NCBI GenBank assembly: GCA_027489355.1
Contig: JAIXZY010000054.1
Location: 1 to 64,000 of the forward strand
Direction of reading: 5' to 3'
Source: Paracoccaceae bacterium
GTDB lineage: Bacteria > Pseudomonadota > Alphaproteobacteria > Rhodobacterales > Rhodobacteraceae
DNA length: 64,000 nt
Both the position numbers and the translations under genes were made by a program. The notes under the pieces were generated by a model. That model saw only the letters and a program-made list of their open reading frames with translations. It was not told the DNA's origin and ran no database searches. This document shows positions 42,993 to 51,442 of this stretch, piece after piece (the stretch's first letter is position 1; each line of letters opens with the position of its first letter).

Positions 42993-43325
42993 TCAAGGCC
43001 CCGGAGTGGGGGAAATTGTGACCTCCTGGCGCAACACACCGTTGCCGTCAAAGACCAGAATCCGGTCGTCGGTGGTGACGACGGCGGTCCAGCCCGTGCC
43101 GAAGGTGACGGCCGCGGGTTTCGCACCCTCGGGCAGAGCCAGCTCTGCCGGCACCGTCGGGGCACTGCCGCCCAGGGCCTGCGGCATCCGGGTGACAAGC
43201 AGCCAAACCACGGTTATGACGGCGCCGATCATCGACAGCGTCAGCAGGATGACCAGCCATTTCAGAAGCCGCAGGCTGGGCGGCAGGGCCGCATCGGAGG
43301 CGTCGGGCGTGACTGGATCGGACAT
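42993..43325 (-). CDS. DUF6476 family single-pass membrane protein
   Basis: A 110-aa protein with a short cytoplasmic leader, one membrane helix (residues about 22-47, LLKWLVILLTLSMIGAVITVVWLLV) and a periplasmic domain ending in TDDRILVFDGNGVLRQEVTI. It fits a conserved uncharacterised alphaproteobacterial family. GAAAGG lies before its ATG, inside the coding region of the divergent pseudouridine synthase gene. The two 5' ends overlap by 17 nt. Confidence 0.82.
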   Translation of the reverse strand: MSDPVTPDASDAALPPSLRLLKWLVILLTLSMIGAVITVVWLLVTRMPQALGGSAPTVPAELALPEGAKPAAVTFGTGWTAVVTTDDRILVFDGNGVLRQEVTISPTPGP

Positions 43326-44358
43326 CGACGGGCCTTTCGAGGACGAAGAGGGATCGCTGACCGTCACCATCGGCGCGGAGGCCCCCACGCGCCTTGATAA
43401 GGCGCTCGCCGCCGCCGTGCCAGAGGAAGCTGCCCTGTCGCGGTCCCGCCTGATGCGGATGATCGCAGAGGGCGCCGTGTTTCGGCATGGGGTGGCGGTG
43501 ACGGACCCCAAGGCGAAGGTCGCCGAGGGCGAGGTTTACACGCTTCGTCTCGACCCGGCCGTCGAGGTGGAGACCCTGGCCGAGGACATCCCGCTCTCGG
43601 TGGTGTGGGAGGATGGCGACCTCATCGTCATCGACAAGCCTGCCGGAATGGTCGTTCACCCCGCGCCGGGCTCACCTTCGGGGACGCTGGTGAACGCGCT
43701 TCTGTTTCACTGCGGCGACACGCTGTCGGGGATCGGCGGCGAGAGGCGGCCGGGGATCGTGCACCGGATCGACAAGGATACCTCCGGGCTGCTCGTGGTG
43801 GCCAAGTCCGACCGGGCGCACCACGGGCTGGCGCGGCAGTTCGAGGATCACTCGGTCAACCGGCATTATCTGGCGGTGGTCCACGGGGTGCCGTCCTCGG
43901 CGGATCCCCGGCTGCGGGGGCTGCGCGGGGTCAGCTTCGAGGCCGGGGGCATCCTGCGGATCGCGACCCACCTCGCCCGGCACCGGACCGACCGGCAGCG
44001 GCAGGCGGTGGTCTGGGAGGAGGGCCGCCATGCCATCACCCGGGCAAGGGTGGTGGAAGGGTTCGCCGGGCAGGCGGCGCTGGTCGACTGCTGGCTGGAG
44101 ACGGGGCGCACCCACCAGATCCGGGTTCACCTCGCCTATGCGGGGCATGGCCTTGTCGGGGACCAGACCTACGGGGGCCGGCGGAAGCTGTCGGCCGCTC
44201 TGGGGCAGGGGGCGGAGATCGGGAATGCCTTCCCCCGGCAGGCCCTGCATGCAGCGACGCTGGGGTTCGACCATCCGGTGACGGGAGAGCGGCTGGAGTT
44301 CTCCTCGCCGCTGCCGGCGGACATCGCGGGGCTGATCGAGGCGCTGCGGGGGGCCTAA
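43309..44358 (+). CDS. rluD: RluA-family pseudouridine synthase
   Basis: Isomerises uridine to pseudouridine in rRNA (or tRNA). The 349-aa protein has an N-terminal S4-like RNA-binding part (RLDKALAAAVPEEAALSRSRLMRMIAEGAV) and the catalytic domain with D155 in HRIDKDTSGLLVVAKS, plus GRTHQIRVHLAYAGHGLVGDQTYGG. It resembles RluD-type enzymes acting on 23S rRNA, though RluC cannot be excluded. The GTG at 43309 is chosen because GGAGG lies 8 nt upstream and no ATG fits. It overlaps DUF6476 head to head. Confidence 0.9.
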   Translation: MTGSDIDGPFEDEEGSLTVTIGAEAPTRLDKALAAAVPEEAALSRSRLMRMIAEGAVFRHGVAVTDPKAKVAEGEVYTLRLDPAVEVETLAEDIPLSVVWEDGDLIVIDKPAGMVVHPAPGSPSGTLVNALLFHCGDTLSGIGGERRPGIVHRIDKDTSGLLVVAKSDRAHHGLARQFEDHSVNRHYLAVVHGVPSSADPRLRGLRGVSFEAGGILRIATHLARHRTDRQRQAVVWEEGRHAITRARVVEGFAGQAALVDCWLETGRTHQIRVHLAYAGHGLVGDQTYGGRRKLSAALGQGAEIGNAFPRQALHAATLGFDHPVTGERLEFSSPLPADIAGLIEALRGA

Positions 44359-44367
44359 GGCAAGAAG

Positions 44368-44382
44368 TGTCCACGGTGGACA
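44368..44382. repeat. Palindrome TGTCCAC-S-GTGGACA, copy 2 (family V)
   Basis: TGTCCACGGTGGACA, 10 nt past the rluD stop. It matches the element at 21506-21520 except for the central base. Confidence 0.6.
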
Positions 44383-44465
44383 AAGCCGGGAAAGATTTTG
44401 GAATCAAAGGCTTGGTCGCGGACGTTAGGGATTTGGCAACCTTTGCCCGGCGCGGGCTCCGGGGC

Positions 44466-44514
44466 CAAATTTCTTGAGGAAGAAACTTGTCAAATCCCTT
44501 ACTTAAGGGATTTG
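44466..44514. repeat. Twin-hairpin repeat, family I, copy B
   Basis: Hairpin 1 at 44466-44489 (CAAATTTCTT, loop GAGG, one mismatch). Hairpin 2 at 44491-44514 (CAAATCCCTT, loop ACTT, perfect 10 bp). Spacing and loop size are identical to copies A and C. Confidence 0.85.
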
Positions 44515-44585
44515 GGTCCGCTATCATGGGACCCGCACTGACCACGCGGGGCCACAGGAGTGCGTTCATGTCCGAGACTGTAGCC

Positions 44586-44602
44586 ACCTGCTGACGTCAT
44601 CC
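44586..44602 (+). repeat. 17-nt direct repeat flanking yjhX, left copy
   Basis: ACCTGCTGACGTCATCC, found again with one mismatch (ACCTCCTGACGTCATCC) at 45024-45040. The pair brackets the YjhX-like gene. Confidence 0.55.
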
Positions 44603-44698
44603 GCCCCTGACCGGGGCCGCTGGATGACATGAACGACCCGACGAAGCGCCCATGCCTTCGTTGGGTCCGGCATGGCTCGACACTTCGGACTATCCCTC

Positions 44699-44956
44699 AT
44701 GAACATTTCACGGACCGAGCAGCGGGTGCTGCACGTCCTTGCCCTGGGCGGGCGCATCGAACACGCGCGGAGCGGCAAGCGGATCGACGAGATCCTCTGT
44801 GTCACCCGCGACGGCTTCATCCTGGCCGACTGCACTCTGGGGGTCTTCCAGCGGTTGCGGCGCAAGCGGCTGATCGCCTCGGAGGGCGGCGGACCCTACC
44901 GCATCTCGCGGCTGGGACGGCTGAGCGTCCGGGCCCAGGCGGACAACCAGGGATGA
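44699..44956 (+). CDS. YjhX-family (UPF0386) protein, toxin-like
   Basis: An 85-aa protein, the family's normal length. It starts [20 protein letters not shown] and contains [39 protein letters not shown] and [15 protein letters not shown], the UPF0386 signature with a winged-helix look. E. coli YjhX is reported as the toxin of a pair with the acetyltransferase YjhQ. No YjhQ-like gene is next to it here. It stands alone, between two copies of a 17-nt direct repeat, with 340 and 213 bp of non-coding DNA on its sides. Confidence 0.85.
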   Translation: MNISRTEQRVLHVLALGGRIEHARSGKRIDEILCVTRDGFILADCTLGVFQRLRRKRLIASEGGGPYRISRLGRLSVRAQADNQG

Positions 44957-45023
44957 GGATTTGCGACAACTTGCTTCCGTCGCTTCCTGTCCCGCCAGAA
45001 TCGGGCGAGGCGGGGGTAAGCTG

Positions 45024-45040
45024 ACCTCCTGACGTCATCC
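45024..45040 (+). repeat. 17-nt direct repeat flanking yjhX, right copy
   Basis: ACCTCCTGACGTCATCC; 16 of 17 bases match 44586-44602. It contains the palindrome TGACGTCA. Confidence 0.55.
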
Positions 45041-45087
45041 CTGTCGGGACGCGGTGCGCCGGGGCCGGTGCCCTTGGCGGGCGTAGA

Positions 45088-45120
45088 GGCCTCCGGCGGG
45101 GATATTTGCAGAAGGGAAGA
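45088..45120 (+). repeat. Dispersed motif, family IV (GATATTTGCAG variant)
   Basis: GGCCTCCGGCGGGGATATTTG followed by CAGAAGGGAAGA. It is the same element as at 1249 and 7935 with a G-A change. It lies 50 nt downstream of the DUF4189 stop in the gap after yjhX. Confidence 0.65.
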
Positions 45121-45169
45121 CGCCGGGGCGATCCATAGCGACGGGGCGGTTGATGCTGCCCCGCCGCGG

Positions 45170-45718
45170 TCAGTTGCCGACCCAGGCGGCGGGGCTTTCC
45201 AGGACCTCTTCGATCTTGCAACCCTTGCCACCCTGCGCCTTGCAGAAGCGCAGGGCCTTTTGCTTGGCCGCGCGCGCATCTTCGCCCCAGTCGGTGTGAA
45301 GCCTGCCGGACTTGTCGATCGCGATGGCGATGGCACCGTTGGTCACGCCCACCGCGATCCGGCAGTCCCGGAAGCCCGAGGCCTGGCATTGGGCCAGCGC
45401 GCCGGTGTCGGCCTCGGCCTGGCTGGAGGCGTTGACATACCAGGAATAGGTCGGACCGCCGTTCGGGTCGCTGCCCCAGGCGAGCGTGGCATGGCGATCG
45501 ACCCAGTAGCCGCCGGGGTCGGAAGTGCCGTCCCCGCCGTCCTCGCCGACATACTCGCACAGCGGCGTGGGGGCGACGCCGTTTCCGCCGGGATCGACGC
45601 CGACCAGCACCTCGTCCGGCCCCGGCCCGTTGCAGGGGTAGTAGGCGAACGCCTGCGTCGCCGTCAGTCCGAAGACGACAGCGAGGAGGAAGCGGAGAAC
45701 GAGGGGAAGCGGCGACAT
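45170..45718 (-). CDS. Secreted DUF4189 protein
   Basis: A 182-aa protein with a signal peptide (LVLRFLLAVVFGLTATQAFA, cleavage before YYPCNGPG). A short region with two cysteines (residues about 29-54) precedes the DUF4189 domain (about 75-175): YSWYVNASSQAEADTGALAQCQASGFRDCRIAVGVTNG, and KQKALRFCKAQGGKGCKIEEVL. Six cysteines suggest disulfides. It is periplasmic or extracellular with unknown function. GGAAGG precedes the ATG. Confidence 0.85.
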   Translation of the reverse strand: MSPLPLVLRFLLAVVFGLTATQAFAYYPCNGPGPDEVLVGVDPGGNGVAPTPLCEYVGEDGGDGTSDPGGYWVDRHATLAWGSDPNGGPTYSWYVNASSQAEADTGALAQCQASGFRDCRIAVGVTNGAIAIAIDKSGRLHTDWGEDARAAKQKALRFCKAQGGKGCKIEEVLESPAAWVGN

Positions 45719-46045
45719 GGCAACCTTCCAAAGGGGGAATGGCCAAGTGCTAGCGGGAACCCGCCGAACTGTAAGGTTCGGAATTCCTTATCCGCCGATA
45801 GCCGGTGCGCGCCAGGAAGACCGCATCCCGCCCATTGTGCAGTTGCAGCATGTTGTCACGCGGCTGTTATCGGAGTATGTCTTGCGCGACGCCGGCGCAT
45901 GAGTCGGTAACGGCATCGGAGCCATCGCGCACCCCTCCTGCCAGGGGGGACCCGGACCTGACCGTCGCCATGTGGCGACACGGCTGTGTGCCGGACTCGC
46001 ATCCAACCCTTACATTCCATCGGAGCCGCACCCCCGGGGTGAGCC
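45719..46045. other. 327-bp divergent intergenic region DUF4189/kup
   Basis: No coding sequence is visible. A possible kup promoter is TTGTCA (45853-45858), 17-nt spacer, TATGTC (45876-45881), but it lies about 165 nt from the kup start and is weak. No riboswitch-like fold (for example a c-di-AMP ydaO element) was recognised. Confidence 0.35.
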
Positions 46046-48022
46046 ATGATCAACGACCCGATTCCGCGGGGCGTCCAGCCCGCCTTGCCTCTGTTCGACG
46101 AAGAGGCCCTGGACATCGCCGACTACCTCAAGTCCGAGGTGGATCCGGACGATATCCACAGCGACCAGTCGCATCGGCAGGGCCTGGCGGCGCTGACGCT
46201 GGGGGCGGTCGGGGTGGTCTATGGCGACATCGGCACCTCGCCGATCTATGCCTTCCGCGAGGCGCTGCGCGCCACCGGGGCGCGCGATCCCGGGCCGGCC
46301 GAGGTGCTGGGAATCCTGTCGCTTCTGATCTGGACGCTGATCCTGATCGTGACGGTGAAATATGTCTTCTTCCTGCTGCGCGCCGACAACCGGGGCGAGG
46401 GGGGCATCCTGTCGCTGTATACGCTGGTGCGGCTGGCAGCGGGCAAGCGGTCGGTGCCGATCCTGCTGCTGGCGCTGGCGGGGGCGGCGCTGTTTGCCGG
46501 GGATGCGGCGATCACGCCGGCGATCTCGGTCCTGTCGGCGGTGGAGGGGCTGGAACTGGTGCTGCCGGCGCTGAGCGACTACGTGATTCCGGTGACGCTG
46601 GGCATCCTGATCGCGCTTTTTGCGGTGCAGCGGCATGGCACCGCCAGCGTGGCGCGGCTGTTCGGCCCGGTCTGCGCCTTGTGGTTCCTGACGCTTGGCG
46701 GGCTGGGCCTGGCCCATATCGCCGAGGGGCCGGCGGTGCTGGCCTCGTTCAACCCGGCCTGGGGGGTGGGGTTTCTTGTGGATCACTCGGCGGTGGCGTT
46801 CGTCGTGCTGGGCGCGATCTTCCTGGCGGCGACCGGGGGCGAGACGCTTTACGCCGACCTTGGCCATTTCGGCCGTCGGCCGATCCGGCTGGCCTGGTTC
46901 GGGCTGGTGCTGCCCGCGCTGGTGCTGAACTATCTGGGGCAGGGCGCGATGGTGCTGGTGGACCCTGATCTGGCAGAAGAGTCCTTCTTTGCGCTGGCCC
47001 CCGAGGCGCTGTTGCCGGCGCTGGTGGTGCTGGCGACCGCAGCCACGGTGATCGCCAGCCAGGCGGTCATCACGGGCGCCTTCTCGATGGCGCGGGGGGC
47101 GATCCAGCTGGGTTTCCTGCCGCGGCTGCGCATCCTGCACACGGCCGAAGGGCAAAGCGGGCAGATCTACATCGGGGCGGTGAACTGGCTGCTGCTGTGG
47201 GGCGTGCTGTGGCTGGTCATGTCCTTCGGGTCCTCATCGGCGCTGGCCTCGGCCTACGGCATCTCGGTCACGGGCAGCATGGTGCTGGAGACGACGCTGG
47301 GCGCGCTGTTCCTGTGGCGCGCGCTGAAGGTGCCGCTGGCGCTGAGCATCCTGTTCGTGGCCCCGGTGCTGCTGGTCGAGACGACGTTCTTTGCCTCGAA
47401 CGCGCTGAAGTTCTTCGATGGCGGCTACGTGCCGGTCACGGTGGCGGTCGTGGTGGGGCTGCTGATGTGGGCCTGGTGGCGCGGGACGCAGGCGGTGAAG
47501 GCGCGGGTGGCGAAGCTGGCCATCTCGACCGACAGTTTCGTGCGGATGATGCGCGGGTCGAGTGTGAACGTGATCCCGGGCACGGCCTTCTTCCTGACCG
47601 GCGATCCGGGGATCGTGCCCTCGGCGCTGTTGCACAACATCAAGCACAACCGGGTGCTGCACGAGCAGACGGTGCTCTTGACGGTCGAGACGCTGCGCGT
47701 GCCCTATGCCACGGCCGAGGAACGCGCGACGGTCGAGCCGCTGGGGGGCTGCTTCATCCGGCTGATCCTGCGCTTCGGCTTCATGGAGACGCCGAACGTC
47801 AGCCGGGCGATGGCGCATGCGCGGTCGGCGGGGCTCAAGTTCGACGTGATGGCCTCGACCTTTTTCCTGGGCCGTAGGCGCGCGGTGGCGACCGGCAAGG
47901 GGCTGGAGCTGGTGATGGACCGGCTTTACGTTGCGCTTAGCCGGATGGCGGCGGACCCCACGGACTTCTACCATCTTCCCCGCGACCGGGTGGTCGAGCT
48001 GGGCGAGCGGGTGGCAATCTGA
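46046..48022 (+). CDS. kup: Low-affinity potassium transporter Kup
   Basis: A K+ (H+ symport) uptake protein of the KUP/HAK family. The 658-aa protein has a polar leader of about 40 residues and about 12 membrane helices beginning with ALTLGAVGVVYGDIGTSPIYAFREAL (family signature with GDIGTSP). RGEGGILSLYTLVR and GDAAITPAISVLSAVEGLE follow, then a C-terminal cytoplasmic domain of about 150 residues. GGGGTGAG precedes the ATG. It stands alone. Confidence 0.96.
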   Translation: MINDPIPRGVQPALPLFDEEALDIADYLKSEVDPDDIHSDQSHRQGLAALTLGAVGVVYGDIGTSPIYAFREALRATGARDPGPAEVLGILSLLIWTLILIVTVKYVFFLLRADNRGEGGILSLYTLVRLAAGKRSVPILLLALAGAALFAGDAAITPAISVLSAVEGLELVLPALSDYVIPVTLGILIALFAVQRHGTASVARLFGPVCALWFLTLGGLGLAHIAEGPAVLASFNPAWGVGFLVDHSAVAFVVLGAIFLAATGGETLYADLGHFGRRPIRLAWFGLVLPALVLNYLGQGAMVLVDPDLAEESFFALAPEALLPALVVLATAATVIASQAVITGAFSMARGAIQLGFLPRLRILHTAEGQSGQIYIGAVNWLLLWGVLWLVMSFGSSSALASAYGISVTGSMVLETTLGALFLWRALKVPLALSILFVAPVLLVETTFFASNALKFFDGGYVPVTVAVVVGLLMWAWWRGTQAVKARVAKLAISTDSFVRMMRGSSVNVIPGTAFFLTGDPGIVPSALLHNIKHNRVLHEQTVLLTVETLRVPYATAEERATVEPLGGCFIRLILRFGFMETPNVSRAMAHARSAGLKFDVMASTFFLGRRRAVATGKGLELVMDRLYVALSRMAADPTDFYHLPRDRVVELGERVAI

Positions 48023-48129
48023 CATAAACTGTCGGAATTTCTGACAATCCCGTGACCCGACTGACATGATCCTTTGTCGGCGACAGGAAAATGCACACCT
48101 GACGTTAAAACTTGGGTGCTAAGGAACCC

Positions 48130-48158
48130 TTGCATGGGGATCGCGGTTACTTTAGGTT
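48130..48158 (+). promoter_or_regulatory. Candidate rpoH promoter
   Basis: TTGCAT (48130-48135), 17-nt spacer, TAGGTT (48153-48158), about 48 nt before the rpoH ATG. It is a sigma-70-like match. I could not make a convincing heat-shock or RpoE-type promoter. Confidence 0.45.
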
Positions 48159-48205
48159 ATCGCATTCCCGGGGGCGCTGACGCACCGGGCAGAATAGGGG
48201 GCAGA

Positions 48206-49102
48206 ATGAGCACCTACACGAACCTACCCGCACCCAGCCCGGAACAGGGCTTGAACCGCTACCTGCAGGAGATCCGCAAGTTTCCGCTGCTGGAGCCGGA
48301 ACAGGAATACATGCTGGCCAAACGCTGGGTCGACCACCAGGACGCCAACGCCGCGCACCAGATGGTTACCAGCCACCTGCGGCTCGCTGCCAAGATCGCG
48401 ATGGGCTATCGCGGCTATGGCCTGCCGCAGGCCGAGGTGATCAGCGAGGCGAACGTGGGCCTGATGCAGGCGGTCAAACGCTTTGACCCGGAAAAGGGCT
48501 TCCGGCTGGCGACTTATGCGATGTGGTGGATCCGCGCTTCGATCCAGGAATACATCCTGCGGTCCTGGAGCCTGGTGAAGCTGGGCACGACCAGCGCCCA
48601 GAAGAAGCTGTTCTTCAACCTGCGGAAGGCCAAGGCCAAGGTCGGTGCGCTGGAGGAAGGCGACCTGCGGCCCGAGAACGTGGCCCAGATCGCCAAGGAC
48701 CTGTCGGTGTCGGAAGACGAGGTCATCGACATGAACCGCCGGCTTTCCGGCTCGGACGCGTCCTTGAACGCGACCGTGGGTTCGGACGGCGAAAGCGCGA
48801 CCCAGTGGCAGGACTGGCTGGAGGATGAAGACTCCGACCAGGCCGAGGCCTATGAGGAGAAGGACGAACTCGACGCCCGCCGTGCGCTTCTGGTCCAGGC
48901 CATGTCGGTCCTCAACGACCGCGAGAAGGACGTGCTGATGCAGCGCCGCCTGGCGGAAGACCCGGTGACGCTGGAAGAGTTGTCGGAAAGCTACGGCGTC
49001 AGCCGCGAGCGGATCCGCCAGATCGAGGTGCGCGCCTTCGAGAAGCTGCAGGCGAAGATGCGCGAACTCGCCAAGACCAAGGGGATGGTGATCCCGGCTT
49101 GA
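48206..49102 (+). CDS. rpoH: Heat-shock sigma factor RpoH (sigma-32)
   Basis: A 298-aa group 3 sigma factor directing heat-shock transcription. Region 1.2/2 starts with [27 protein letters not shown] and region 2.4 has [23 protein letters not shown]. The RpoH box is [12 protein letters not shown]. The region 4 helix-turn-helix is [26 protein letters not shown]. Rhodobacterales often have two RpoH paralogues (RpoHI and RpoHII); I cannot assign which one from sequence alone. The ATG at 48206 has AGGGGG upstream; the frame open from 48074 is the untranslated leader. Confidence 0.95.
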   Translation: MSTYTNLPAPSPEQGLNRYLQEIRKFPLLEPEQEYMLAKRWVDHQDANAAHQMVTSHLRLAAKIAMGYRGYGLPQAEVISEANVGLMQAVKRFDPEKGFRLATYAMWWIRASIQEYILRSWSLVKLGTTSAQKKLFFNLRKAKAKVGALEEGDLRPENVAQIAKDLSVSEDEVIDMNRRLSGSDASLNATVGSDGESATQWQDWLEDEDSDQAEAYEEKDELDARRALLVQAMSVLNDREKDVLMQRRLAEDPVTLEELSESYGVSRERIRQIEVRAFEKLQAKMRELAKTKGMVIPA

Positions 49103-49174
49103 AGCCGGTCACCGACTTCTTCGAAGAGATCGGATCGGAGCCTTTGAAGGCTCCGGTCCGCAGTTTTTGAGAAC
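49091..49174. repeat. Multi-hairpin repeat, family II, copy 1
   Basis: Three palindromic parts after rpoH. 49114-49131 is GACTTCTTCGAAGAGATC. Positions about 49136-49155 form an 8-bp stem CGGAGCCT with loop TTGA. Around 49161-49174 AGTTTTTGAGAACT precedes CCGGAGTC. It is a diverged relative of 55276-55317, with an extra middle hairpin. It may terminate rpoH. Confidence 0.6.
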
Positions 49175-49238
49175 TCCGGAGTCTGCGATACGCAGGTTTC
49201 ATTTGATCCCCGGGGGCCGCAAGGGTACAGGGACGCCC

Positions 49239-49931
49239 ATGCGCATGATCGACACCTTCCTCAAGCCGATGCACCCCGAGGGGTGGAAATTCGTTCCCGT
49301 TTTCGCTGCGGTGACGGTGGTCCTCTGGTGGCTGTGGGAGCCGCTTGGCTGGCTGGGCTTGGGCCTGACGGTCTGGTGCTACTACTTCTTCCGCGACCCC
49401 AGGCGCGCCGTGCCCGAGAACGCGGGCCTGCTGGTCAGCCCCGCCGATGGCGTGGTCAGCCTGATCGAGCGCGCCGTGCCACCCGCCGAACTGGGCATGG
49501 GACCCGAGGCGCTGGTGCGGGTGAGCGTCTTCATGTCGGTCTTCAACTGCCATGTGAACCGTGCGCCCATCGCGGGGAAGATCACCGCCGTCGCCTACCG
49601 GCCGGGCAAGTTCTTCAACGCCTCGCTTGACAAGGCGTCCGAGGAGAATGAGCGCAACGCGCTGGCGATCGAGATGCAGGACGGCCGCCGGATCGCCGTG
49701 GTGCAGATCGCGGGCCTCGTCGCCCGCCGCATCATGTGCTGGAAGAAGCCCGGCGACGCGGTGCGGACCGGCGAACGCTTCGGCCTGATCCGCTTCGGCA
49801 GTCGGCTGGACGTCTACCTGCCCGAGGGCGTGCAGCCGCAGGTCGCGCTGGGCCAGACCATGGTCGCGGGCGAAAGCGTCATCGCCTTCATCGGCCAGGA
49901 CGCCCCGGCCCGCGCGGCGCGGATCGAATAG
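49239..49931 (+). CDS. psd: Phosphatidylserine decarboxylase proenzyme
   Basis: Decarboxylates phosphatidylserine to phosphatidylethanolamine. The 230-aa protein is the short PSD form: a membrane-anchoring hydrophobic segment (residues about 19-51), [21 protein letters not shown] and the self-cleavage site G187-S188 in RFGSRLD that generates the pyruvoyl group. The first ATG of the MRM pair (49239) follows AAGGGTACAGGG; 49245 is possible. One base separates it from pssA. Confidence 0.95.
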   Translation: MRMIDTFLKPMHPEGWKFVPVFAAVTVVLWWLWEPLGWLGLGLTVWCYYFFRDPRRAVPENAGLLVSPADGVVSLIERAVPPAELGMGPEALVRVSVFMSVFNCHVNRAPIAGKITAVAYRPGKFFNASLDKASEENERNALAIEMQDGRRIAVVQIAGLVARRIMCWKKPGDAVRTGERFGLIRFGSRLDVYLPEGVQPQVALGQTMVAGESVIAFIGQDAPARAARIE

Positions 49932-49932
49932 C

Positions 49933-50685
49933 ATGACCCGCAGACCCGATGACGCCCCGCGCGAGCTTCTGGTCCTGAAGCTGCTGCCGAACCTGGTGTC
50001 GATCCTGGCGCTGTGTTCGGGCCTGACTGCGATCCGTTATGGCATCGCGGGCAACTTCTCGCTGGCGGTTCTGCTGATCGGTGTCGCGGCGGCGCTGGAC
50101 GGGCTGGACGGGCGGCTGGCGCGGATGCTGAAATCCGAAAGCGCCATCGGGGCCGAGCTCGACTCGCTATGCGATCTGGTGAACTTCGGCGTCACCCCCG
50201 CGCTGATCCTGTACATGTGGGGCCTGCGCCCGGAGACGAGCCTTGGGTGGATCGCGGTGCTGGTCTATGCCGTCTGCTGCATGCTGCGGCTGGCGCGGTT
50301 CAATGTGGGCTCGAAGGCGCCTGCGGGCGATGCGGCCGAGAAGACCAGCTTCATCGGCGTGCCGTCGCCCGCCGGGGCGATGCTGGTGCTGTCGCCGCTT
50401 TACCTGTCCTTCGCCACCGACCGGGCACTGCACCTGCCGCCGGTGCTGGTGGCCGCCTGGATGGTGGGGATCGGCGCGCTGATGATCAGCCGGGTGCGCA
50501 CGCCCTCGCTGAAGCGGATCACCATCGCCACCGACTATGCCCGCTATGCGCTGGTGGGCGCGGTGATCGTCGTGGCGGCGCTGCTGACCTATCCCTGGAC
50601 CACGCTTCTGGCGCTGTGCCTGGCCTATCTGGCCGGCGTGTTCTGGCTGGGCCTGCGCAGCCTGCGGAAGCCCCCCGTCGGCTGA
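49933..50685 (+). CDS. pssA: CDP-diacylglycerol--serine O-phosphatidyltransferase
   Basis: Makes phosphatidylserine from CDP-diacylglycerol and serine. The 250-aa membrane protein has about seven helices and the CDP-alcohol phosphatidyltransferase motif DGLDGRLARMLKSESAIGAE followed by LDSLCD (the DGxxAR-x8-G-x3-D-x3-D pattern). It is directly coupled to psd, so the two steps to PE are made together. Downstream pmtA continues to phosphatidylcholine. Confidence 0.95.
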   Translation: MTRRPDDAPRELLVLKLLPNLVSILALCSGLTAIRYGIAGNFSLAVLLIGVAAALDGLDGRLARMLKSESAIGAELDSLCDLVNFGVTPALILYMWGLRPETSLGWIAVLVYAVCCMLRLARFNVGSKAPAGDAAEKTSFIGVPSPAGAMLVLSPLYLSFATDRALHLPPVLVAAWMVGIGALMISRVRTPSLKRITIATDYARYALVGAVIVVAALLTYPWTTLLALCLAYLAGVFWLGLRSLRKPPVG

Positions 50686-50772
50686 TTTCCCGCGAAGGTT
50701 GCGGCTTTTCCTTGCATTCGCCTGACGTTGCGTCACGGTCGCGCCACTGGAAATGCCAAGGGAATCATGTGC

Positions 50773-51396
50773 ATGCAAGTGGAAGCCATCCAGAAGTCCT
50801 ATCGCCGCTGGGCGCCGGTCTATGACGTCACCTTCGGGCGGATCACGCAGGGCGGCCGCATCCTTGCCGCCGAGCACGTGAACGCCCAGGGCGGATCGGT
50901 GCTGGAAGTGGGGATCGGGACGGGCCTCGCGCTCGACTTCTATGGCCCGCATGTGCAGGTGACGGGCATAGATCTGTCCGAGGACATGCTGCGCGAGGCC
51001 GAGGCCAAGGCGCGCAAGGTGCGGCTGAAGAACCTGGCGAGGCTGCACCAGATGGATGCCCGCACGCTGGCCTTCCCGGATGCCAGCTTCGATCACGTTG
51101 CGGCGATGCACATCATGTCCGTCGTCCCCGAGCCCGAGCGGGTGCTGGACGAGATGGTCCGCGTGACGCGCCCCGGCGGGTCGGTCATCATCGGCAACCA
51201 TTTCGCAGGCCGCTCGGCCGAGGGCTGGGCGATTGCCGAACGTCTGGCAGCGCCGCTGGCGAACCTGCTGGGCTGGCACGCCGACTTTGCCATCGACCGG
51301 GTGCTTGGCCATCCGCGTCTGCGGCTGGAGGAGCAGCGGCAGGTCAAGCCCTTTGGCCTGATGACCTTCCTGCGCTTCCGGCGGGTTGAAGGTTAG
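50773..51396 (+). CDS. pmtA: Phosphatidylethanolamine N-methyltransferase (PmtA-like)
   Basis: An SAM-dependent methyltransferase that converts PE stepwise to phosphatidylcholine. The 207-aa protein starts MQVEAIQKSYRRWAPVYDVTFG, a PmtA hallmark. It has SAM motif I LEVGIGTGLALDFY, then GIDLSEDMLREA and VTRPGGSVIIGNHF. Two in-frame ATGs exist; 50773 is preferred because AGGGA lies 9 nt upstream, while 50767 is only 3 nt from it. It follows pssA by 87 nt. It forms the PS-PE-PC route with psd and pssA. Confidence 0.9.
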   Translation: MQVEAIQKSYRRWAPVYDVTFGRITQGGRILAAEHVNAQGGSVLEVGIGTGLALDFYGPHVQVTGIDLSEDMLREAEAKARKVRLKNLARLHQMDARTLAFPDASFDHVAAMHIMSVVPEPERVLDEMVRVTRPGGSVIIGNHFAGRSAEGWAIAERLAAPLANLLGWHADFAIDRVLGHPRLRLEEQRQVKPFGLMTFLRFRRVEG

Positions 51397-51442
51397 CGCA
51401 AAACCTGACCTATTGGCAGCGGTGCTTTCGGGGAGGGATGAC

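Larger units (their letters stand above)
44359..44698. other. 340-bp gene-free stretch after rluD
   Basis: Holds the palindrome TGTCCACGGTGGACA (44368-44382), a twin-hairpin repeat (44466-44514), a small GGGTCC/GGACCC hairpin (about 44514-44534) and the left copy of a 17-nt direct repeat (44586-44602). I see no credible coding sequence. Confidence 0.6.
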
